NCBI GenBank assembly: GCA_001687465.1
Contig: LVLI01000633.1
Coordinates: forward strand, 1 to 64,000
Direction of reading: 5' to 3'
DNA from: Halocafeteria seosinensis
Lineage: Eukaryota; Sar; Bigyra; Bicosoecida
DNA: 64,000 bases
Under the pieces are notes generated by a model. It searched no databases and was not told the origin of the DNA. It saw nothing but the letters and a program-made list of their open reading frames with translations. This document shows positions 55,701 through 64,000 of the stretch, piece by piece. The position numbers and the translations under genes are program-made. Numbering within the stretch: position 1 is the stretch's first letter; every line of letters begins with the position of its first letter.

Positions 55701-57037
55701 GTACGGCCCAACTGTGTGCAGCTGGTTGCTTCCTGTAAGCGATGTTGCGGAGTGACCCAATTCGATAAAACATATCGAAGTCGCAGTAGTGAAGCCATCT
55801 TAATCTTTCGTCCGGAAAGACGAATAGGAATCGCACTGCTAATGGTGAACTGCTTAATGCTTTCTACCGGCATTTCTATCTTTGCTTTAGCAATCTACGG
55901 TATGATCGACGGTATCATTTCTACCTCTGCCATTCCTCTAGCTGTAGGAGGAATTCTCATGATATTGCTATCGGTATTGGGGATGATAGGTGGCTTGAAA
56001 GTAGCCCGAGGTCCGAGCTGTTGCGCCATCGTATTTTTTTATGGTTCACTTTCGGTGCTTCTTAGCCTCCTGTGGTTTCTCATTTATTTATTAGTTTTCC
56101 CTGGTAAGTGAAGTTTACAGCTTGATTCTTCAGTTTCCAACATAGGGTGTGCCTTGTTTCCAGACTCGTGGAGTATACATACGGAGCAAAACCTTGAGGT
56201 GTGTGTGTGTGTGTGTGTGTATGTCAAGAGCAGGAATTAGGTAAGATGACTAGTCTTAGTTTACCTTCGCAGCTATACAGCGATATGTTTCCACACAAAG
56301 TTAATGAGAACCTTTCGACGGAGCAGCAGGCGGAACAGCTAGAAAATTTCTTGAAGAGCAATAGCACAATACTGTTAGGTGGGGGATTCGCTCTGTTTTG
56401 TGTGTATCTATGCAACATACTTCTAACCATGACAGCACTGGGGAAACGGGCAGTCGTTGCTGTCAATTATACGTTGCTCAATCATGTATTGTGGATACTA
56501 GGTGTTCTCACGGTCGGAATCGGAGCTTCATTTGCTATTTTGCAAGGCTCGTTTGCTACGGAAGAGCAATTGCCGTATGTGATCGTAGCTGCGGGTTTAG
56601 TCGCAACTGTTTCTGGTATCATTGGCATCGTGGGAGCATTTAAGAAAAGTCTAGCGCTGACAGTTCTGAACTTAGCAATACTGCTCTGTGTGCTCGGAAT
56701 TATGCTCGCAGCTGTGGTGCTCGCATTCCAACGCAGTGAAGAAATCAGGGGGAAAGTTGACAGCATGAGCGCTACAGAGAAGCAAAAACTTGGAGAAGAC
56801 TTGGGTTTTGCGACTTTATCAGATAAACAGCTCCAAGAAGAACTAGAACAGTTCTTCCGGCGAATCGGAATGTCCTTCGCTGTTTCGATCGTCCTGCTAG
56901 TGTTCCTTTTTGTCTCGGGAATTTTCTACGCAAAGTACGCAAAGGAGTGGAATAAAAAACTATTCCGCGTCAATCATCGTGCAATCCAAAGTGACGAGCG
57001 CCGTCCGAGCCAACCAATGGCTGATGAAGCAACGTAG
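52703..57037 (+). CDS. M8 (leishmanolysin-like) metalloprotease fused to two tetraspanin-like bundles, copy A
   Basis: Many exons with introns of 50-100 bases. Exon 1 from ATG 52703 has a hydrophobic signal/anchor (LLAIIRIGHFCIINAAVI); the intron after it splits a Cys codon in 'C-G-L-S'. The ectodomain carries the M8 zinc site: H-E-I-G-H at 53958-53972, and further on 'HWEARLLGPEFMSYGG', which gives the third His and the Met-turn. Many Cys follow, as in GP63 ('HCATCRCFESTLRELTSF', 'LCYRANCFR'). A first membrane helix (EIIVYAILGGIALLFMCI) is followed by eight more. These group as four helices with a loop before the last (56.2-56.4 kb region), then again four helices with a loop containing 'EDLGFATLSDKQLQEELEQF', the layout of two tetraspanins in a row. 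The CCG motif of the large loop is not seen. It is likely a cell-surface protease held in a membrane web; whether active is unknown, but the zinc ligands are intact. Confidence 0.8.
56199..56221 (+). repeat. (GT)n run in an intron of copy A
   Basis: A GT microsatellite begins next to a splice donor (cttgagGTGTGTG). It is absent at the matching place of copy B, so it arose after duplication. Confidence 0.7.
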
Positions 57038-57728
57038 TGTGGTAGCGCGGTGAACCGTGCTATCACAGTCTGTACCCAGTACCGTAAAGTTGGTTCTTGA
57101 GGAAAACCACAATGTAGGGGAACCACGCGGTCAAGCCCGGAAACGTAGTTAGAATGTACAGCCGTATGAACGTGCGCTGTGGTGGATTCCTGGAGAATTG
57201 TCGGAGCAACGGGGTTGAAGACTGTCTAGCCAGCGCACTGTGCACTATGACAACGCCGTCTTGCGACCTGTCTTCCTCGGAGCATTGCGTACGAGCAATA
57301 AGGATAGAAACGTCGAGATGATTGGTTGGTAAAGCGCACGTTGCTTCGATAACTTTTAAACACGTTGCTACTGCGAAGGAATATCGAATTAACGGTCGGG
57401 AGCCACAAACAAAAACGAAGTTCCAAGTTCGTTTCGATCATCTCGTGCTTTCGTCGCACCACCGGGCTTGTCCTTGCATACAGACTGCATTCCAGCAGGA
57501 CATATAGCTCCTCTTGCTGTTTATGCGTTCGGTGAAGGTGACCATATCTATTGTGGTTTGGTTATAGAGTAAGCGTAGACTGCAGCGAGCGCCATTACCG
57601 GCAGTTGAGCTGAGCATTGGACTCCGGAAGCGGCAGTTACTTGAGTCGAGTTCAAGGAAAAGAAGCCATCCACAATATTGTATAATCCGGGTTGTCCATC
57701 GCATGCGGCACTCTCTGAGTACAACGTC
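57038..57728. other. Intergenic region between copies A and B
   Basis: 691 bases. On the minus strand, frames at 57063-57245 and 57548-57847 look protein-like but the second overlaps exon 1 of copy B, whose reading is fixed by the shared 'C-G-L-S' splice; see findings. No other feature. Confidence 0.4.
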
Positions 57729-60700
57729 ATGACCTTGTCGCCACCGAGGAACGAAGAGCGAGAAACAGTGCGAAAGCTGCAGCTGGTATTGCTGACCGGA
57801 ATGATACCGACGATTTTGTGTGTGCAAGGAGTCAATGTGGATTCCACGTTTCACCAGCGCAATTTGCAGAACGAGAAACAAGGCCCTCTCTCGGGTGGGC
57901 GGCCATGGTACGTGTAACTTCCAGCTCCCGAAATCATGATGACGGTAGATTCAGGCTTTCCCGTCGTTTCGCACTATTCAGTGGTTTAAGTGATGCGAAG
58001 ACTTTGGAGAGTCTTGATAGACCCCCCTCAGTTGTACGTCAAGCGTACCCACAAAAAGATGATTTCCCAACGCTGAGCTCGACGAGAGACAGAGAAAGGG
58101 AATTGTCTTCAAATGGTGACGAGAGCACCGACACATTCTTGCCTATTGGTGAAGCAGAAGAGAGAGGAGAAACTGACTACATTCGAATCAAGGTAGGCAA
58201 GCATCTATTTATTCCTTGCCGAACCATTCAGTTCATACGTGCTTGAGAACGCAGCTGATATGGGACGTGATTGATTCTGGTGACCACAACGGCGAAAACC
58301 ACCCGCGTCAATGCAATGAAAAAGGTGAGTAAACGTTGCGACGTGCTCCCATCCTCTTGAGTATGCGCCGACCAACTCGTTCGCAGGTGATACGGTTGAA
58401 GCTAAAGGGAAGGATGAACCCTGTAATTACGACTCGAACGACTGCATTGAGTGGGAGTGTAATGGCGACAATGTTGTGAATCCAAAAGCTAGCGCGGGAG
58501 CTAAGAAACGCTACTCGATTATGAAGGAGAGAACAGAGTGGGTAAGTCTGGTGATTTTTGAGGCCACTGGATTTTCGATAACTATTTGATGCATACAACT
58601 GCAGGCGAAGCAATTCTGGGAGCGGACCGTGAGGCTAAAACCAATAAACGACTCTGAGCATCGAACAAAGCATTCTGGACGAGTTTTCATTGAGTGCGTG
58701 CTATGGGTAGTGAAGTAATCAGAGTCATCCGTGTGATTATTATCCTGCGTTATACAGACAACCAAAGCGTTCATAATGATACGGACATGGTTATTATAAT
58801 GACTGCTAGGCCGTCTCCTGAGGTATCCATTGCTGGGTTCGCAAGTTGTTTGCAGTGCGATCAACATTACCGGTGCACAGTCGGTCAGTTTAACTGGGTA
58901 CCGGATGTATTTGACACCCTAAATCCAAATTCAGACAATGCAATCAGGAGTGATAGACACACGGCTACACATGAAATTGCGCATTTGTTAGGTTAGCAGT
59001 GTCGTCTCACCCGCTCTGCTCTGTACATTTTCATGTACCGGTCAAATTGACGCTGCAGGGGCCGTACTTCTGGGTTCATCGCGCAACGTAATCGATGAAA
59101 AGGGCAATCGGCTTAGCGCGGAAGAATTTGCTCCAATTGTAGTAGACGAGAGCGAACATTACAAGAAAAGTGTGAACCAAGTTAACACTACCCGTGTTCT
59201 CAGTACCGCCAGATCTCAACTTAACTGCGAGAGCTTGGAGGGAGTGACAGTGGAGGATGTAGAACTAGGAGCCGCTGCTCATTGGGAGTCTCGAATCCTT
59301 GGGCCTGAGTTCATGAGTTATGGTGGAGCGTCAGGAGAAGTATACATATCTGACCTTACTCTAGCGTTCTTAGAAGATACCAGTAGGTGTACTGCAAACT
59401 TTGCTATTGTATGAGTTCTTAACTTGCTTGAGCATGCGTCACGAGCAGATCAATTTCGAGTGAATTATTCCAACGCGGGGTTACTTGTGCAACCTACTGA
59501 GGTTTCATTTCGTCTTGGAGGACCCCTTTTCTTGGCAAGGGGAACTGTTACTAGAGAGGAACCTCCAGAGCCTGATACTCCAGGTACACTTACGTGGGGT
59601 AAAATGGAGGGCTGTACCTTTGTCAAGGGATCAGCAAGAAATTGGCCGGCTCAGTATAACTGCTTTAAACACCAAGAGTTTGGATGCACCCCTGACAACA
59701 AAAACTCGGCCGTATGCACTCTTAACTGGGAGCTGCTGGTATGACTGCCTTTGCCTGATTTAAGGTGCTAAATGTTTGTTCAACATTGGATGTTAGCGTT
59801 TTGAATGCAGGACGATGGAGTGGATTCTTGCTATTGGGATGAAGAGAATAGGGAGAAGAGTTGCACTTCATTCTCTGGCGAACTTCCCAAGATGTATCAG
59901 TATTTTTCATCGGACGAAGTAGCAACCGCTCTGACGAATGTTAACGTGGACGTTTCAAAAATCAAGGTGTCCAATTTAGGGGGTTTCTCGAGAAGCATGG
60001 ATTATGTGTCTGTAGGTTGATGTACCATGTATTGCGGGGGATGATGGTGCTTGTACCCGAGAGTGGTTTCTGATTTTCATCGCAGGTACAAGTTAAGTTT
60101 TGGAACTGTCGGGACGTAAAGTCCTCGCTAAATACGTCCTCAAAAGACGATACAGGCTTAGGTATCGATTTAGGGGGTATAGCGGGGTCCATACTCCCGG
60201 ATATGGAACGATTTGGGGGCCAAGAACATTGCGCAACTTGTCGGTGTTTTGAGTCTTCACTGCGAGAATTAACATCTTTCGCCTTCAGCCCCAAGTTTCC
60301 AAAGTTCGGTCTGTGCTATCGAGCGAATTGCTTCCGTCGGGACTACCTTCAGGTCGCCGTTCGGAACCAGTTGGGCGGTGTGAGCTGGTACAAGTGTCCG
60401 CAGAACGGCGGCAAGATCTATTTAGCTGGATTCACTGGTGCTTTGCACTGTCCGGATGCTGTGGCCTTCTGCAAGCACGAAGAAATTACAGGGATAAAGT
60501 ACCCGGAAACAAGTATGTCAGAGTGTTGCTACTATGAATTACCGGCGTCATGGTTTCAGTGTTTAAGCTGCAGATCCTGTTGTTGAGTTTGTGGTATTCT
60601 CTGTTCTGGGGGGTGTCGCCTTGGCATTTCTTTGTATCGGCTGTGGTCCGAATTGGAGGGAAAATGTACGTTCGTCCGTTCGCGACCTCCGTCTATCAGT

Positions 60701-62077
60701 CTTTCTCAAGATGTGTACCTGGCTTTGTATTGGTGCAGCTGATTACGTGGTGTAAACGCCGCTGTGGTGTAATTCAATTCGACTTGAGATCGCGTAAGAA
60801 GAAAACTCCCGAGCTGTTTGTACCGGAAAAGAGAACAGGGTTAGCAATGCTACTGCTGAATGGATTAGTTTTATCTGTTGGAATCATACTGCTGTTTATG
60901 GCGATTTATGGAATGGCGGAGGGCATTATTTCCACGTCTGCAATACCGCTGGTCACAGGAGGAATTTTTGCCATGGTGATAGCGCTCATCGGTATGGTCA
61001 GTGGACTCAAAGTGGCCCGAGGGCCTAGCTGCTGCACTGTAGCTTTCTTTTATATCACGCTGGGTGTAGTTCTCTCGCTTTTGTGGTTCTTGCTCTATCT
61101 TTTGGCCTTCCCTGGTATGTAGATACCGAAATTCTGTCTCTGATCCTGCGTCAAACCAGTTCCGTTTTTATTTCCAGACTCATGGGAGGAACATGCCAAG
61201 GACAACCTAGAGGTACGTGCGGTTATCACATTGGAAGGTAGCGAGCTGTTTAGGTTTATCTGTCAGTGCAACTATTTGTGTTTGCCTCTTCTTCGTGCAG
61301 CTCTACCGAGATATGTTTCCTAATCAGGTTGATGACGATGCCACAACGGATCAGCAAGCGCAGCAGCTAGCAGAGTTCCTAAAGCGAAAGAGCGTGGTAA
61401 TCATCAACGGTGGATTTGTCGTCTTGGCAGTTTACTTGATGAACTTGGGGCTCACAGTGCGGGTCCTCGGTCCTCGTTCATTGGTTGCGACAAATTACAC
61501 CCTTCTAAACAATGTCTTATGGATATTAGGCCTCTTAACGTTTGCTATTGGCACAGCGTTTGCTGCACTTCAGGGATCATTTGCAACCGAGGATAAGTTA
61601 CCTGAACTGATCATGGCCGTGGGAGGGATAGCTACTGTAGCGGGAATGCTAGGAACTATCGGCGCGTTCAAGAAGAACTTATTCCTGTGCACCGTGAACG
61701 TCTTGATCCTTCTTGGGCTATTAGGAGTAATGATAGCCTCCGTCGTGATCGCCTTTCAGAGAAGCGAACAAATAAAAGAAGAGGTTAAGAACATGAGTGC
61801 TGAGGAAAAGCGGCAAATCGGTGAGGATATGGGCTTTGCCACTCTCTCCGACCAGCAGCTAGAGGAAGAACTGGAACAAGCACTTCGAAGAATTGGAATG
61901 TCGTTCGCTGTGTCAATCATATTGGTTTTGTTGCTGCTTATTTCGGGCATCTTCTATTTGAAGTATGCGAAGGAGTGGAAAACGAGGGTGAAGCGTGTCG
62001 AGATCAGATCCGACAAAGAAAAAGCAACGGGTCGTGCTGAGGATATCAACGGAGTCAACGGCAAAGAGGATCAGTGA
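57729..62077 (+). CDS. M8 metalloprotease-double tetraspanin fusion, copy B (one frame break)
   Basis: Same exon layout as copy A. ATG 57729, signal-like 'LQLVLLTGMIPTILCVQG', and the intron 1 splice again making 'C-G-L-S-D'. The zinc motif is H-E-I-A-H at 58970-58984 (Ala for Gly inside, still HExxH). 'HWESRILGPEFMSYGG' gives the third ligand and Met-turn. The nine-helix region is well kept (60.6-62.0 kb), with the second loop 'EDMGFATLSDQQLEEELEQA'. One exon differs: after 'ERTVRLKPINDS' near 58655 the family-like reading (IEQSILDEFSLS) moves to another frame, and the next splice needs that frame. This may be a real frameshift, an unusual splice or a sequence error. Everything after it is open and conserved, so decay is not far advanced. 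Copies A and B differ widely in sequence, so the duplication is not recent. Confidence 0.75.
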
Positions 62078-62783
62078 TGGTGAACCTTTACGTAAAGTGT
62101 TTGTTTGTGTGGATACTGCCGTAAACGCTTCATAGCGAAAATGCACATGGTGATGCACACGTACATCTCTATCGCGGGACTCCAGATTCTGGCAACTTGC
62201 CGGTATGAAGATCGTTGCTCATTTCTCCCATGAGAATACGTCTCCGAGTTCTCACCACGTGACCAAGAACTGTATAAATCATGGAAACGCAAACTTCCCG
62301 TCATTCCTGACTCGCCTACTTCCTTCGTGTGACTTGTGCGACTTCCTGCTTCAAACACTTGCACGTCACCTTGTTCGAATATCCGAAATTGACCGGTTTG
62401 GCAAACAACGCTCAAGCAAATTGTGGTTAGAGCAAAGACTCTAAGCTACTTTGGGACACAATTCAAACGGTTGAGAATCTGACATCGGTGAATAGAAGCT
62501 TGTTTGTCTGCATTCGTACGCTCGTGCAAAAGCGAGCAATTTCGTGGTCTTGCTGTACCTATACTAGATACATTACACTACGCGCTAAAGAGCATCATTT
62601 TCCATTCTCTCTTGTTGCACAATTGGAGAGCCCTTGACGGGGTGACTTTCGGCTCCAAGCTAGCCATATCGGGTTTCGTTTCTTTCCGCGCCGTCCGAAG
62701 AAAACCAGCTTGTTTCCCAGCAGCTACGTCGGTTACTGCCAAGCATCCCACCGCAGGTGCTACAGAACAGACATAAAATTGAT
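62078..62783. other. Intergenic region between copies B and C
   Basis: 706 bases, close in length to the A-B spacer (691). No gene or RNA signal. It should hold the promoter of copy C. Confidence 0.4.
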
Positions 62784-64000
62784 ATGCGAAGCACTGTGGT
62801 TCACGATAGCTCTATGGGACACTCGCCAAGAGCACTGGAAGGTCTAACAGTTGTGTTGATGACGTGCTATTTGTGGTCATCTTCACTGGTGGCCGGTGTG
62901 CATGTGCATCCCCAAAGATCCCTCGAAGAAGCGAAGGGGAACGATGGACTTGTGAAAGGTCGTTCATGGTAAGAGTCATTCCGAATGCTGCTCGATGCAG
63001 AAGGTCCACCTGTGAATTCATTTTGTGCTTATGGTCGGTGTGACAACAGCGGTTTGAGTGATCCTGCACTGAAGAGGGAATTGGTTACACCTGCCACGAA
63101 GGTGCACCAGGAATATCCATATCCACGCCAGTTTCAGGAGGCAGGGAGTCGACAGCTCGACCATGATTTCATGCCGATTCAAGAGGCAGAAGAACAAGGG
63201 ATGACGAGCGAAATTCGTATTCGGGTACGCGGCTTCCCCATAGTCTTTAAGAGGTTGCCATTTTTTACACCCGCAATTTGTGCTACCTGGTACCTCCTTG
63301 GCAGCTTGTATGGGATGTCATCCAAAACGGGGATACGTACGATGGGGATGCGCAACAATGCAATTACATAGGTATGTTTGACCGATATGTTTGGAGCGCG
63401 AGGAGCGGATGATGGTTTGGGATTGTGTAGCCGACTACAGGACAACCAATCGCTCTGCCGGATCCTATTAACGATCAGAACTCATGGACTGATGATCCAT
63501 GCCCCAGCGAAGAATTCATGGTCCATGCAAATGATGAGAAGGCCTCTAGCCAAGCCAAAAAAGCGGCAGAAGAGCGTTTTGCTTTGATGAAGCGACGCAC
63601 TGAGTGGGTAAGACAATAACAAGACCCGTTTTGTGTGTGCGTGTCTTTGTCAAGGGTACTTGTTTCTTCCGCAGGCTGCATCTTACTGGGAAAACACACT
63701 TCGTGTCAAGCCTGTAGATAACGAAATTGTCATTGACTCCAATGCCCTCGTGAGGAATCATGTGGAGTTGCCCGAAGGTATATTTGTACCGGATTCTAAT
63801 GGAATGTGCACATGCCTGACAGATGTATTCTGGTAGTGCAGAACAAAAGGTTCACAACAATACAGACCTAGTAGTGATCATGACCGCTAGACCTGTTCCT
63901 TTCAAGAGTGTGGCCGGTATGTAACGACTGTTCGCTTTACTTGAGCAAGTCCGTCGGTCTCTGTATATCGTATTTGTAAGTACTGACAGGTTACGCGAGC
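62784..64000 (+). CDS. M8 metalloprotease-double tetraspanin fusion, copy C (5' part, cut by window end)
   Basis: ATG 62784, hydrophobic 'LTVVLMTCYLWSSSLVAGVH', then the same first splice giving 'G-R-S-C-G-L-S-D'. The next exons match copies A and B in order: 'MPIQEAEEQGMTSEIRIR', 'LVWDVIQNGD', 'FALMKRRTEW', 'ASYWENTLRVKPVDNEIVID' and 'NNTDLVVIMTARP', the strand before the protease core. The zinc motif would follow just beyond base 64000. Open frames and good splice sites in all visible exons suggest an intact gene so far. Protease and membrane parts are inferred from the other two copies. Confidence 0.72.

Noticed and set aside
1..64000. CRISPR arrays, bacterial operons, riboswitches
   Set aside because: None seen. 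The spliced genes and conserved nuclear proteins show a eukaryotic chromosome; the direct repeats found are not regularly spaced short repeats with unique spacers.

Overview
The window is nuclear DNA of a eukaryote, most likely a single-celled one. Genes are close together on both strands, often under 1 kb apart. Most are split by short GT-AG introns of about 50-80 bases, with donors such as GTAAGT, GTACGT and GTATGT and acceptors often ending GCAG. There are no operons and no bacterial ribosome binding sites. The conserved genes are eukaryotic: SRP9, primase small subunit, TAF5, a TFIIS-type factor, cytosolic valyl- and glutamyl-tRNA synthetases, a CAMK kinase and a ZC2HC1-type protein. I cannot name the species or the group with confidence. 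Exon boundaries were joined by eye from splice sites and reading frame, so single boundaries may be a few bases out.

Layout. 0-6 kb: the 3' end of an AAA+ ATPase gene, a four-exon TFIIS-like gene, and an eight-exon secreted protein with Cys-rich GCC2/GCC3 (ephrin-receptor-like) repeats. 6-11 kb: no secure gene apart from a small longin-type protein; the region holds diverged tandem repeats of 0.7-0.9 kb and a 525-bp element with inverted ends and G-rich termini. 11-20 kb: a GLUG-like beta-helix repeat protein, a guanine-deaminase-like enzyme, a CAMK kinase, an unknown proline-rich protein and SRP9. 20-31 kb: an intronless 1188-residue protein that resembles the SAMD9/Schlafen family, a decayed SAP-motif locus, and a 20-exon ankyrin gene in which nearly every exon is one repeat. 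31-46.5 kb: a housekeeping block (ValRS, ZC2HC1-type, GluRS, PRIM1, TAF5), partly in divergent pairs. 46.5-51.6 kb: four tandem minus-strand copies of an unknown family, two intact and two decayed. 52.7 kb to the end: three tandem copies, about 5.05 kb apart, of a gene coding for a leishmanolysin-type (M8) metalloprotease ectodomain joined to a membrane region that reads as two tetraspanin-like four-helix bundles. The last copy runs off the window.

How they fit together. The housekeeping genes serve translation, DNA priming, transcription and protein targeting and have no special mutual link. The accessory part is more telling. Extracellular or surface proteins (GCC2/GCC3, GLUG, M8-tetraspanin), repeat proteins that grow by exon duplication, a possible defence-type STAND-like NTPase and a locally amplified unknown family suggest a genome that diversifies surface and recognition proteins by tandem duplication. 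The two items most worth testing are the M8-double-tetraspanin fusion array and the SAMD9-like protein.
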